Shown one piece after another: positions 8,661 through 16,280 of a DNA stretch of 34,251 bases. Made by a program: the position numbers and the translations under genes. The stretch's first letter is position 1. Each line of letters begins with the position of its first letter. The notes under the pieces were generated by a model. That model was not told the origin of the DNA. It did no database searches and saw nothing but the letters and a program-made list of their open reading frames with translations. Source of the stretch: Longimicrobiaceae bacterium (GTDB lineage: Bacteria; Gemmatimonadota; Gemmatimonadetes; Longimicrobiales; Longimicrobiaceae); the NCBI GenBank assembly GCA_035696245.1, contig DASRQW010000431.1, positions 1 to 34,251 on the forward strand. The letters are read 5' to 3'.

Positions 8661-8682
8661 GCGTGTCGCGGTGGCGTGTCGA

Positions 8683-8895
8683 TCAGACCTCGCCCTTGGC
8701 CTGCTTGGCCGCCACGCGGCGCAGGTTGGCCTCTTCCACCGCGTCGGAGGCGCGCACCATGTCCTGCTCGGCGGTGCCTTCGATCTGATCCAGGCGGCCC
8801 TCTTCCTTGATCTTCCGGTCGCCCAGCAGGTCGCCCATGCCTTCCTTGAGGACCCCGCCCAGGTGCTTCGCCTTGCCGCTCAGGTCGTCAGCCAT
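8683..8895 (-). CDS. CsbD-like stress-response protein
   Basis: The protein has 70 aa, is highly charged and largely helical: M-A-D-D-L-S-G-K-A-K-H-L-G-G-V-L-K-E-G, then G-D-R-K-I-K-E-E-G-R-L-D-Q-I-E-G-T-A-E. This is the repeated K-x-x-E-G-x-x-x-x-x-x-G-D pattern of the CsbD family. Family members are small cytosolic proteins induced by general stress or entry to stationary phase; their molecular role is not settled. It is slightly longer than typical CsbD (about 60 aa) because of a C-terminal helix rich in Ala and Glu. The gene is single and has its own terminator. Confidence 0.82.
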   Translation of the reverse strand: MADDLSGKAKHLGGVLKEGMGDLLGDRKIKEEGRLDQIEGTAEQDMVRASDAVEEANLRRVAAKQAKGEV

Positions 8896-9111
8896 GTCAT
8901 TGCCCCGGTTGCAGTTAGTCGCTTCCCGTCCCTGCGTGCCCAAGGGGCAAGAGCCATGCCGCGCACCGAGCCTTCCGCCGGCCTCGCATCGCCCGGCGCC
9001 GGAGGCTCGCACGCGACGAAGCAGCCCCGTCGGAGCCCGGATCGGCGCGCGCCTTGCAAACGCGCACGGCTGGCCAGACGACGATCACGCAACCGGCGGA
9101 AGAGCGGGTGG

Positions 9112-9681
9112 ATGGCGGAAGATGCACCGCACGGCGGCGAGCCGGAGGCGTGGGACACGGTGGAGACGGAGCCGCTGGGAGACTTCGGCATCTTCACCCT
9201 GCGGCGCGAGGAGGCGCGGTCGCCGCGGACGGGCAGCGTTCGCACCTTCCACATCACGGAATCGCCCCAGAGCGTGGCGGTGATCGCCGTCACCCCGGCG
9301 GACGAGCTGGTGATGGTGCTCCAGTACCGCCTCCCGGTGCGGCGCGTGACGCTGGAGACCCCTGCCGGCATCATGGAGGAGGGTGAGACCCCCGCAGAGG
9401 CCGCCGCCCGCGAGCTGCGCGAGGAAACCGGGTACGAGGGCGAGCCGGGCGTGGTGCTGGGCACCTTCCAGCTCAACCCGTCGTGGCAGGTGATCGAGGT
9501 GCACGCGGTGCTCGTCCGCAACGCCACCCGCAGCGCCGGCAAGGAGCTGGACGAGGGCGAGGACACCCGCGTGCGCCTGGTGCCGCTGGCGGACGTGCGC
9601 GGCGAGGTGGCGGCGGGCCGCGTCGACGCGGCGGTCGCCATCAGCGCCCTCGCCCTGTACGACTGGCGGCGGACCGCCTGA
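9112..9681 (+). CDS. NUDIX hydrolase, ADP-ribose pyrophosphatase-like
   Basis: The protein has 189 aa. The NUDIX box is complete at residues 86-108: G, five residues, E92, seven residues, R-E-L-R-E-E-T-G-Y. The acidic residues bind the divalent metal that drives cleavage of a nucleoside diphosphate linked to another group. An N-terminal beta-sheet segment (W-D-T-V-E ... F-G-I-F-T-L) and P-A-G-I before the box place it near the ADP-ribose/NDP-sugar pyrophosphatase branch, but substrate cannot be fixed without the family-specific residues. The ATG at 9112 is chosen because upstream residues in the frame are Arg-rich spacer translation. The gene is single, and about 200 bases without recognisable features follow. 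Confidence 0.85.
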   Translation: MAEDAPHGGEPEAWDTVETEPLGDFGIFTLRREEARSPRTGSVRTFHITESPQSVAVIAVTPADELVMVLQYRLPVRRVTLETPAGIMEEGETPAEAAARELREETGYEGEPGVVLGTFQLNPSWQVIEVHAVLVRNATRSAGKELDEGEDTRVRLVPLADVRGEVAAGRVDAAVAISALALYDWRRTA

Positions 9682-9886
9682 GAGCGCAGCGTCGACCGGC
9701 GGCCCGTCGCGCGTTCCCGGACGGCGCGGACTTCCGCACGGCGCGTGCGGAGCGCTATCATACACGGATCGCGGTGCCGCCGGGCGAGAGCGGTCCGGCG
9801 CCGCGGCATCATCCTTCCATGCTTTCCTCCGCGCCAACGACACACACCGCGCCGCACCGGCGCGGCAAACCCAAGCGAGGGCTTGA

Positions 9887-10588
9887 ATGACGGCTGCGCC
9901 GGACGGGACCACCGGAGATGGCAGGACGCCGGGGCAGGATCGCGCGGGCGACCGCCGCGCCAAGGATCGCCGCCGCACCGACCGGCGCACGCCCGTGCCG
10001 TGGTGGCGCAAGCCCCTGGCGCTGGTGGCGTACGGCGCCGTGGGGCTCGGCCTCGTGCTGCTGGCGTTCAAGGCGATGCAGCCGGACGACCCGGGCCCCA
10101 CCAACGCCGCGCTGGTGACCGCCCCCGCCGGGGGCGATGCGCCCGCGCCGCCGCCCGCCACCACGGGGCCCGCCGAGCCCGCGTATGGCTCCGCGGGGTT
10201 CGAGCGGCTCACGCTGGAGGGGCAGCGCGCGGTGGGCAAGCGCGTGCGCACGGAGCTGTTCTGCTCCGCGCCCAGCACCTTCTCCATCAACAAGACCGCC
10301 GGCGAGGTGCAGGAGGCGGTGCGCAGCCTGGCGGACCGCGAGGGCCACGTGCCTGCCGCCGAGTGCCGCTGGGGCGCGCAGAACGACGAGCGGCGCGAGG
10401 AGATGCTGCTGATCGTGCCGCCGGACCTGGCGCGCGACTTCGCCGCCGCGCCGGTCACCACCGACGACTTCGTGGAGCGCCGCCGCCTGGTGGCCGACGT
10501 GGAGTGGATCGGCCGCTCCGAGACGCTGCAGCTTCGCACCGGCGGCATCCTGCGCGCCGTGGTGAAGGCTGCCGCCGCTCCGCGCTGA
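9887..10588 (+). CDS. Single-pass membrane protein of unknown function
   Basis: The protein has 233 aa. The N-terminus is charged, with D-R-R-A-K-D-R-R-R-T-D-R-R at about 21-34. One membrane helix follows (about 43-62, L-A-L-V-A-Y-G-A-V-G), then an Ala/Pro linker and a periplasmic or outer domain (about 95-233) with one Cys pair (C-S-A-P near 126 and E-C-R-W near 160). The membrane topology by positive charges puts the N-terminus inside. GCGAGGG lies just before the ATG at 9887. The dipeptidase gene follows after 86 nt and may be co-transcribed. No family recognised. Confidence 0.78.
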   Translation: MTAAPDGTTGDGRTPGQDRAGDRRAKDRRRTDRRTPVPWWRKPLALVAYGAVGLGLVLLAFKAMQPDDPGPTNAALVTAPAGGDAPAPPPATTGPAEPAYGSAGFERLTLEGQRAVGKRVRTELFCSAPSTFSINKTAGEVQEAVRSLADREGHVPAAECRWGAQNDERREEMLLIVPPDLARDFAAAPVTTDDFVERRRLVADVEWIGRSETLQLRTGGILRAVVKAAAAPR

Positions 10589-10674
10589 CGCCGCTTCCGC
10601 ATCACCCCGGCTCCGTCCGCTTGGGAGCCGGGCCCGATCCGCCGCCGCACCTCTCCCCAACTCGGCATACACGC

Positions 10675-11958
10675 ATGCGCGCTCGCCGCACCGCCGGGGC
10701 GCTCGCCCTGGCCACCGCCCTGACCACCGCACCCGTGCTCGCCCAGACCCCCGCCGCCACGCCGGCCGATGCCGCGCTGCTTGCCCGCGCCATGCGCCTC
10801 CAGGCGCAGGTGCCGCTCATTGACGGGCACAACGACCTGCCGTGGGAGATCCGCGAGAAGGGCGGCAGCGACCTGTCGAAGCTGGACTTCGAGCACTCGC
10901 TTCCGGGCCAGCACACCGACATCCCGCGGCTGAAGCAGGGCGGCGTGGGCGGCGTCTTCTTCGCGGCGTACGTGCCGGTCGACTTCGCGGCGGGCGGCGC
11001 CGCGCGCGTGGCGCTGGAGCAGATCGACCTCATCCACCGCATGGCCGGCCACTCGCCCGAGCTGGAGCTGGCGACCACTGCGGCCGACGTGGAGCGCATT
11101 CACCGCGCGGGCCGCATCGCCGCGCTGATCGGCATCGAGGGCGGGCACGCCATCGAGAACTCGCTGGGCACGCTGCGGCAGTTCCACGCGCTGGGCGTGC
11201 GCTACATGACGCTCACCCACGCCAACACCATCGACTGGGCCGACGCGGCCACCGACTCCGCCGTCCACGGCGGGCTCACGCCGTTCGGCGAGGAGGTGGT
11301 GCGGGAGATGAACCGCCTGGGCATGCTCGTCGACCTCTCGCACGTCTCCGCCGAGACGATGCGCGACGCCATCCGCGTGGCCCGCGCGCCGGTCATCTTC
11401 TCGCACTCGTCCGCGCAGGCCATCGCCGACCACCCGCGCAACGTGCCCGACGACGTGCTGGCGCTGCTGAAGACGAACGGCGGCGTGGTGATGGTCAACT
11501 TCTTCTCCGGCTTCGACCACCCCCAGGGCGCCCGGCTGATGCGCGACATGTTCGACGTGCAGCGCCGCTTCAAGGCCGAGAACCCCAACGATCCCGCCCG
11601 CGCGGACAGCCTGTACCACGCCTGGAGCGACGCCAACCCCGTTCCCCGCGGTGACGTGGCGATGGTGGCGGACCACATCGACCACGTCGTGAAGGTCGCC
11701 GGGATCGACCACGTGGGCATCGGCTCGGACTTCGACGGGATCAGCGTGCTGCCCGCCGGGCTGGAGGACGTGGCGCACTTCCCCAACCTCACCGTGGAGC
11801 TGCTGCGACGCGGCTACAGCGATGCGGACGTGAAGAAGGTGCTGGGCCTGAACATCCTCCGCGTCATGCGCGAGGCCGAGGCGGACGCCGTTCGCCTTCA
11901 GCGCGAGCGTGGCCCCTCCACCGCCACCATCGAGCAGCTCGACGGCCCCAAGCGGTGA
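10675..11958 (+). CDS. Exported membrane dipeptidase, peptidase family M19
   Basis: The protein has 427 aa, of which about 23 form a signal peptide ending A-L-T-T-A-P-V-L-A-Q. The M19 metal site is present: H52 and D54 in D-G-H-N-D-L-P, E155 in G-I-E-G-G-H, H223 in D-L-S-H-V-S and H244 in F-S-H-S-S-A. G-I-G-S-D-F-D-G near residue 350 is also diagnostic. These enzymes (renal dipeptidase relatives) split dipeptides with a binuclear zinc centre on a TIM barrel. Acting outside the cytoplasm, it probably recycles peptides. The ATG at 10675 is set by the signal peptide. Length is normal for the family. Confidence 0.93.
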   Translation: MRARRTAGALALATALTTAPVLAQTPAATPADAALLARAMRLQAQVPLIDGHNDLPWEIREKGGSDLSKLDFEHSLPGQHTDIPRLKQGGVGGVFFAAYVPVDFAAGGAARVALEQIDLIHRMAGHSPELELATTAADVERIHRAGRIAALIGIEGGHAIENSLGTLRQFHALGVRYMTLTHANTIDWADAATDSAVHGGLTPFGEEVVREMNRLGMLVDLSHVSAETMRDAIRVARAPVIFSHSSAQAIADHPRNVPDDVLALLKTNGGVVMVNFFSGFDHPQGARLMRDMFDVQRRFKAENPNDPARADSLYHAWSDANPVPRGDVAMVADHIDHVVKVAGIDHVGIGSDFDGISVLPAGLEDVAHFPNLTVELLRRGYSDADVKKVLGLNILRVMREAEADAVRLQRERGPSTATIEQLDGPKR

Positions 11959-11972
11959 CGGCGCATGATCAA

Positions 11973-11986
11973 CTAAACGTGGTTAG
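11973..11986. promoter_or_regulatory. Imperfect palindrome upstream of the PIN toxin gene
   Basis: CTAAACGTGGTTAG is a nearly symmetric 14-mer 24 nt before the TTG start of the PIN gene, with a related CCTAACGT just downstream. This position suits an operator for toxin-antitoxin autoregulation. The match is short and I have no second copy elsewhere to support it. Confidence 0.3.
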
Positions 11987-12009
11987 ATCGCCCCCGAACC
12001 TAACGTCCT

Positions 12010-12480
12010 TTGAAAATCCCTCGGATCTACCTCGATACGTCGGTGCTGGGAGGATGCTTCGACGTGGAGTTTGCCGTCTGGTCGAACGCGTTGATGGAAG
12101 ATTTTCGGAGTCGTCGCATGGTGCCGGTGATGTCGGATCTCTTGGCCGCCGAAATCACCCTGGCGCCTGCTACGGTGCGCGCGATTCATGCAGAACTACG
12201 AGCAATCGGCGAACTGGTCGGACTCACTCCCGAGACTTCGGAGCTTCTGTCGGCTTACGAATCCCACGGGATTCTCAGTCCGAAGTACCATTCGGACATG
12301 TCTCACATCGCACTCGCGACCGTGTGCGGGGCCGACGCCGTTGCGAGCTGGAACTTCAAGCACCTCGTCCGTTTTGATAAGATTCGTCTGTTCAACGCAG
12401 TGAACCTTGAACAGGGATACAAACCGATCGCGATCCATTCACCACGCGAGGTGGCCACGTATGGCGGAGAACGAGATTGA
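12010..12480 (+). CDS. PIN-domain toxin (putative RNase), type II toxin-antitoxin
   Basis: The protein has 156 aa from a TTG start at 12010. It carries the PIN acidic quartet in order: D9 in I-Y-L-D-T-S, E48 in L-A-A-E-I-T, D96 in S-D-M-S-H-I-A-L-A, plus the W-N-F-K-H-L motif at 114-119 typical of this subgroup. PIN toxins are Mg-dependent ribonucleases held inactive by a bound antitoxin. The next gene overlaps its end and fits the antitoxin role. Base composition is lower in GC than the neighbours, as is common for transferred toxin modules. The start is chosen by the first residues of the fold; no clear Shine-Dalgarno is seen. Confidence 0.83.
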   Translation: MKIPRIYLDTSVLGGCFDVEFAVWSNALMEDFRSRRMVPVMSDLLAAEITLAPATVRAIHAELRAIGELVGLTPETSELLSAYESHGILSPKYHSDMSHIALATVCGADAVASWNFKHLVRFDKIRLFNAVNLEQGYKPIAIHSPREVATYGGERD

Positions 12481-12637
12481 CGCGATGGCGATGGTCCGGG
12501 CCATCCGGGATCGTATCAACGAGGAAACCAAGGGCATGTCGAGCGAGGAGTTCCGGGCTTACATAGCTCAGCGCGCCGCCTTGCTGGACAACGGCGAAAC
12601 GCGCGACGAACGGCGGGGCAGCCCCGCTGCGGCGTGA
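12461..12637 (+). CDS. Probable antitoxin of the PIN toxin
   Basis: The protein has 58 aa, mostly one helix: M-A-E-N-E-I-D-A-M-A-M-V-R-A-I-R-D-R-I, then E-E-T-K-G-M-S-S-E-E-F-R-A-Y-I. The pattern of an I-R-D-x-I helix followed by G-M-S-x-E-E is common to small proteins encoded next to PIN toxins of this kind. It has no visible DNA-binding domain, so regulation may rely on another factor. GAGGTGG lies before the ATG at 12461. It overlaps the toxin's end by 20 nt, so translation is coupled. The antitoxin role is inferred from position and type. Confidence 0.72.
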   Translation: MAENEIDAMAMVRAIRDRINEETKGMSSEEFRAYIAQRAALLDNGETRDERRGSPAAA

Positions 12638-13167
12638 GCAGCAGACGCGTGGGTCGACGTTTTGAGGAGCAGCACCTCGATTCGGCGGAGATCCGAAAAG
12701 GACTGAAGGCGGCGCTGCTCCTCCTCGTCGCCGTGCCTGCCCTCTGGTTCGTGCTCTCGCGCGGCTTCCGGGCGATGCGCGGGCCGCCGGCCGCGAGCCT
12801 GACGCTGGACTCGCCGCTGGGCGACCCGCTGCTCACCGGGCCGGTCGACCTGCGCGAGGGCAACGTCGTCATCGCGGGGCATGACGAGGTAGGCCGCCTC
12901 CAGACGGTGCGGCGCGTGTCGCCGGCGGACTCGCGGCCCTACCGCGTTTGGGTGGGCGAGTGGCGTGACGGACAGCCCTCCGCCGCGCTTCGCCGCGTGC
13001 CCGGGCTGATCGCCTGGGTGGAGAGCTGCGACCTCAAGCATCCCAACGTGATCCACCTGCTGCCCGCCGCCTCGGTAGATGCGGGCTATCCCGTGGGCCG
13101 TCTCTTCCTTGGCGGCGACGTGCTGGACGTGTACGCCACCGCGCAGGAAGCCCCTGCCTGCCGCTGA
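12634..13167 (+). CDS. Single-pass membrane protein of unknown function
   Basis: The protein has 177 aa from a GTG at 12634 that overlaps the antitoxin's TGA by 3 nt. A charged N-terminus (R-R-V-G-R-R) precedes a membrane helix at about 24-43 (G-L-K-A-A-L-L-L-L-V-A-V-P). The rest is a soluble domain with a few strands and two Cys. No family recognised. The overlap would place it in the toxin operon, yet its composition matches the chromosomal neighbours. The start could lie further downstream, since no ribosome site supports the GTG. Confidence 0.68.
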   Translation: MSSRRVGRRFEEQHLDSAEIRKGLKAALLLLVAVPALWFVLSRGFRAMRGPPAASLTLDSPLGDPLLTGPVDLREGNVVIAGHDEVGRLQTVRRVSPADSRPYRVWVGEWRDGQPSAALRRVPGLIAWVESCDLKHPNVIHLLPAASVDAGYPVGRLFLGGDVLDVYATAQEAPACR

Positions 13168-13250
13168 CGCCGCCGCATCCCCGGTCCCGTCACGCATCCT
13201 CCCTCGCCGCCGCTCCTCATCCGCAGCGGACTTCCCGAACCTCGCCTGCC

Positions 13251-13955
13251 ATGCGACTCGTCTGCCCGTCGTGCAACGCCCCTGTATCCGCGGAAGATGC
13301 GAACCTGGCCACCGGCCTGGCGAAGTGTGTCGTCTGCCAGAACGTCTTCCGCTTCGACACCGCGCCGGAGCTGGCCTCGTCGCCGGATGATGCGGCACCG
13401 CGCCGTCCCGCCGCGCCTCGTCCGTCGAGCCTGACGCTCCAGGACCGCGGGGGAGAGCTGACGCTGGTGCGGCGCTGGTTCTCGCCGAAGATCATCTTTC
13501 TCACGTTCTTCTGCGTGTTCTGGGACGGGTTCCTGGTGTTCTGGTACACGATGGCGTTCCACGGCACCACGCCGCTGGTGGCGAAGCTGTTTCCGCTCAT
13601 CCACGTCACGGCGGGGATCTTCATCACCTACGCAGCGGTCACGGGCTACGTGAACTCGACCATGGTGCGGGTGGGACCGCGCGGCCTATCGGTGCGCCAC
13701 GGGCCCCTGCCGTGGCCGGGCAACCTGACGCTGAACACCAGCGCGCTCAAGCAGCTCTACTGCGAGGAGCGCGTACAGAGCACCCGCAACGGCCGCAGCT
13801 ACAGCTACCACCTGAACGCCGTGCTCAGCGACGGCAGCAAGAAGAAGCTCCTGAGCGGCCTCGACTCGCCCGACGAGCCGCGCTACGTCGAGCAGCAGGT
13901 GGAGAAGTGGCTGAAGATCCGCGACGAGCCCGTGGCCGGCGAGTTCCGGGGATGA
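13251..13955 (+). CDS. Zinc-ribbon membrane protein of unknown function
   Basis: The protein has 234 aa. The N-terminus has a zinc ribbon with C-P-S-C at residues 5-8 and C-V-V-C at 26-29. A disordered Pro/Ala/Ser linker follows, then two hydrophobic segments (about 82-99 and 115-135). A C-terminal strand-rich domain (about 140-234) starts V-R-V-G-P-R-G-L-S-V and looks like the PH-like, EbsA-type domains of other membrane unknowns. Probably a membrane-bound sensor or scaffold; no enzymatic motif. It is closed by a strong terminator. Confidence 0.8.
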   Translation: MRLVCPSCNAPVSAEDANLATGLAKCVVCQNVFRFDTAPELASSPDDAAPRRPAAPRPSSLTLQDRGGELTLVRRWFSPKIIFLTFFCVFWDGFLVFWYTMAFHGTTPLVAKLFPLIHVTAGIFITYAAVTGYVNSTMVRVGPRGLSVRHGPLPWPGNLTLNTSALKQLYCEERVQSTRNGRSYSYHLNAVLSDGSKKKLLSGLDSPDEPRYVEQQVEKWLKIRDEPVAGEFRG

Positions 13956-13971
13956 CGAGCAGGTAGACGAC

Positions 13972-14010
13972 GAAGAGGGCGTCCGGCCGTGTCAGCCGGA
14001 CGCCCTCTTC
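13972..14010. terminator. Bidirectional terminator between convergent genes
   Basis: A perfect 16-bp stem (13972-13987 with 13995-14010) and a 7-nt loop CGTGTCA lie between the zinc-ribbon gene and the end of higA. A T/C-rich tract follows on the plus strand. Confidence 0.9.
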
Positions 14011-14039
14011 TCATCCTGCGATTTGAGATACGGCGCCAG

Positions 14040-14348
14040 TCAGCGCGCGGTGAGCTGCGGGATCTGCTCGATCTCGCTGGCCACGGGCGAATGCATCGCC
14101 TGGTACAGGTCCCAGCGGAGCTGGAGGTTGAGCCAGAAGTCCGGCGTCGTCCCCAGCGCCCGCCCCAGCCGAAGCGCCGTGTCCGGCGTGACGCCGCGCT
14201 TGCCATTGGCGATCAGGTTCACGCGCTGGAACGGGATCTTGAGCGCGAGCGCAAGCTGCGACTGCGAGATGCCGAGCGGCTTCAGGAACTCTTCCACCAG
14301 CATCTCGCCCGGGTGCACGGGCGCGCGGTGCGTGGGTATGCGAACCAT
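14040..14348 (-). CDS. higA: HigA-family antitoxin, XRE-type DNA-binding protein
   Basis: The protein has 102 aa. It has the HigA layout: R-A-P-V-H-P-G-E-M-L near the N-terminus, a helix-turn-helix (G-I-S-Q-S-Q-L-A-L-A-L to R-V-N-L-I, about 30-50), N-G-K-R-G-V-T-P-D-T-A, and the tail F-W-L-N-L-Q. It neutralises HigB and should repress its own operon through the palindrome at 14729-14747. AGGAGG lies 6 nt before the ATG at 14348. It starts 29 nt after the end of higB, the usual toxin-first order. Confidence 0.92.
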   Translation of the reverse strand: MVRIPTHRAPVHPGEMLVEEFLKPLGISQSQLALALKIPFQRVNLIANGKRGVTPDTALRLGRALGTTPDFWLNLQLRWDLYQAMHSPVASEIEQIPQLTAR

Positions 14349-14377
14349 CTTCAACCTCCTGCTCGAGTTCCCGCCTA

Positions 14378-14671
14378 TTAGTGATAGTCCACGATCTCCA
14401 CTCCGGCCGGCCCTTTCGGCGTCCAATCGAAGCACACGCGGTACTGCCGATTGATGCGGATGCTGTACTGCCCGCACCGATCGCCGACCAGCTTCTCCAA
14501 CTCGTTTCCCGGCGGGGCCCGCAGGTCGAGCAGCGCCGCGGCCGAGTCCAGCGCTTCCAGCTTCCGGATGGCGACCCGCAGCAGCTCCGGCGGGCATGCG
14601 CGCCGCGCTTCGCGAGTGCTGCGGCCGTAGAAGACGTCCTTCGTACCCGCGTCCTTGAACGAGACGATCAT
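14378..14671 (-). CDS. higB: HigB-family mRNA interferase toxin (RelE superfamily)
   Basis: The protein has 97 aa and begins M-I-V-S-F-K-D. The ends of the fold are typical: D-L-R-A-P-P-G-N-E-L-E-K-L-V-G-D-R, then Y-S-I-R-I-N-R-Q-Y-R-V-C-F, and finally V-E-I-V-D-Y-H. This is the RelE/HigB core, which cuts mRNA on the ribosome, with the basic Arg/Tyr cluster needed for catalysis. The ATG at 14671 follows a leader starting near 14705. Full length for the family and apparently intact. It precedes higA in one operon. Confidence 0.92.
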   Translation of the reverse strand: MIVSFKDAGTKDVFYGRSTREARRACPPELLRVAIRKLEALDSAAALLDLRAPPGNELEKLVGDRCGQYSIRINRQYRVCFDWTPKGPAGVEIVDYH

Positions 14672-14711
14672 CTGGATGGATGGAGAAGCGGTGTGCGCTT
14701 CTCTTAGTAGA

Positions 14712-14747
14712 ATTGTACCGCATCGCAGTATACCTGTCAACGGTATA
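14712..14747 (-). promoter_or_regulatory. higBA promoter with embedded operator
   Basis: Read on the minus strand, a perfect -35 TTGACA (14735-14740) is followed after 17 bp by TACAAT (14712-14717), a near-consensus housekeeping promoter. An inverted repeat TATACC-N7-GGTATA (14729-14747) spans the -35, where bound HigA would block polymerase. The predicted start is near 14705, about 35 nt before the higB ATG. Confidence 0.85.
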
Positions 14748-14792
14748 GATGCAGCGCCGGCGCGTGCCGCTTTCGGGAGCAGGAACAAGAAA

Positions 14793-14820
14793 GGGGTGGG
14801 ACGCGCCGGCGTCCCACCCC
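14793..14820 (-). terminator. Rho-independent terminator of the 81-aa gene
   Basis: A perfect 12-bp stem (14793-14804 with 14809-14820) with a GCCG loop is followed on the minus strand by TTTCTTGTT. It ends the minus-strand gene at 14844 and insulates higBA from read-through. Confidence 0.88.
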
Positions 14821-14843
14821 TCCTCATCTGCTTTCGTGACGTT

Positions 14844-15089
14844 TCAGGCCACCCCGGCCGCGGTTTTGGCCAGCTCCAGCCGGCGCCTCAACTCTTTCTC
14901 GCCCATGGTGCGGATGGCGAAGGCCGCCGCTTCCGGGCTGTTGAACTCGATGGGCGTGAGCACCGTCTCCGCGTCCATCCGGCCGGCGGGACGGAAGCCG
15001 AGTGTGGCGCCCTGCCGCCGGTGCGCGACCACCGTGTCGACTGCTACCACATCCCAGGTCTGGCCCTGATCGTCCGTTATCTGTCGCAT
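14844..15089 (-). CDS. Small conserved-looking protein of unknown function
   Basis: The protein has 81 aa. A strand-rich first half (I-T-D-D-Q-G-Q-T-W-D-V-V-A-V-D-T-V-V-A-H) leads to a predicted C-terminal helix (K-E-L-R-R-R-L-E-L-A-K). The pattern, with W-D-V and a charged helix after P-E-A-A-A-F-A-I-R, suggests a compact folded domain but I do not recognise a family. GGGAGGGG lies just before the ATG at 15089. It has its own terminator and follows the RNase D gene by 60 nt, so it may be read from the same transcript. Confidence 0.75.
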   Translation of the reverse strand: MRQITDDQGQTWDVVAVDTVVAHRRQGATLGFRPAGRMDAETVLTPIEFNSPEAAAFAIRTMGEKELRRRLELAKTAAGVA

Positions 15090-15149
15090 GGCCCCTCCCG
15101 CGGGTCCGTGTGGTCGAATGTCCGAGGCCGCGGAAGGCGGCCGGATTCG

Positions 15150-16280
15150 CTACTTCTTCGCCAGCACCTTGAGCAGCGCGTCGCCGATGGCCTCTACCTG
15201 CCAGCGCCGCACGCCGGGCACCTTCTCCAGCGCCTCGCGCGTGGCGGGGCGGGCGCGGGCCACCTCTTCCAGCAGCGCGCGCGACATCACGAAGCCCGCG
15301 TCCATGTCGATCTCCTCGGCGCGGACGTTCCGGGCGTGCTTGAGCGCCTCGGTGCGCGCCTCCAGCTCCGGGTCGCGGTCCCAGCGCTTGGCCGGGGGGA
15401 AGCGCGGCAGCTCGCCGTCCGGCACCTCCAGCCCGCGGCGAACGGCGGCCATGATGTCGCGGCCGCGGCGTTGCGCCAGGCCCTCGGAGATGCCGGTCAC
15501 GCGCGGCAGGTCGGCCTCGGACTGCGGCGGGGCGGCGCTCATCTCCAGCAGCGCCTGGTTGCCCAGCACGCGGAACGTGGCCTGGTCGCGCTCGCGCGCC
15601 ACCTTCTCGCGCCACTCGTACAGCTCGCGCAGGATCGCCAGCCCGCGCGGCGCCAGGTCGCGTGCGCCCTTGACCTTCAGGAACGCCTCGCGGCCGTCTT
15701 CCTGCTCGGCCCAGCGCGTCAGCTCGCGGCGGCGGAACTCCTCTTCCGCCCAGTGCATGCGGCCCTTGGCCTCCAGCGCCTCGCGGAGCTTGTCGCGCAG
15801 ATCGGGCAGGTGCGCCGTGTCGGTCGTGGCGTACTGCTTCATCCCCTCGGTGAGGGGGCGCTCGGCCCAGTCGGCGCGCTGGTATTCCTTGGCGAGCTTG
15901 ATGCCGAGGTACTTCTCCACCACGTTGCCCAGGCCCAGCGAGCGCTCGCCCAGGAAGGCGGCGGCCGTCTGCGTGTCGAACAGGTTCACCAGGCGCAGGC
16001 CGGCGTCGCGGTCCAGGATGCGCAGGTCGTAGTCGGCGTCGTGGAAGATGGTCTCGATCGCCGGGTCCTCGAACAGCTCGGCGAGCGGGCCCAGGTCGTC
16101 GATGGCGAGCGGGTCCACCAGCCAGTGCTCGTCGCGCGACGAGAGCTGAACCAGGCTGAGCCGGTCGAAGTAGCGATGGTATCCGGCCGCCTCGGTGTCG
16201 GCGGCGATGAGGGGCAGGTCGCGCAGGCGTTCCACGACCTGGCGCAGGCCCTCGGGGGTGTCGATGTACGTGTAATCCAT
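15150..16280 (-). CDS. rnd: Ribonuclease D, 3'-5' exoribonuclease
   Basis: The protein has 376 aa. The DEDDy exonuclease motifs are in order: D28 and E30 in A-A-D-T-E-A, D85 in F-H-D-A-D-Y-D-L, and Y150 and D154 in Q-Y-A-T-T-D. The RNase D marker D-W-x2-R-P-L is at 138-143. An HRDC region follows, with P-R-G-L-A-I-L-R-E-L-Y-E-W-R-E near the middle and P-G-V-R-R-W-Q near the end. The enzyme trims 3' ends of tRNA and other stable RNAs in the cytoplasm. The ATG at 16280 begins the domain directly; the ribosome site is weak. Length is normal for the family. Confidence 0.93.
   Translation of the reverse strand: MDYTYIDTPEGLRQVVERLRDLPLIAADTEAAGYHRYFDRLSLVQLSSRDEHWLVDPLAIDDLGPLAELFEDPAIETIFHDADYDLRILDRDAGLRLVNLFDTQTAAAFLGERSLGLGNVVEKYLGIKLAKEYQRADWAERPLTEGMKQYATTDTAHLPDLRDKLREALEAKGRMHWAEEEFRRRELTRWAEQEDGREAFLKVKGARDLAPRGLAILRELYEWREKVARERDQATFRVLGNQALLEMSAAPPQSEADLPRVTGISEGLAQRRGRDIMAAVRRGLEVPDGELPRFPPAKRWDRDPELEARTEALKHARNVRAEEIDMDAGFVMSRALLEEVARARPATREALEKVPGVRRWQVEAIGDALLKVLAKK

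Noticed and set aside
9085-11778. An 897-codon minus-strand open frame
   Set aside because: It runs opposite the NUDIX, membrane-protein and M19 dipeptidase genes, all with clear motifs or ribosome sites. The reverse frame has no family features.
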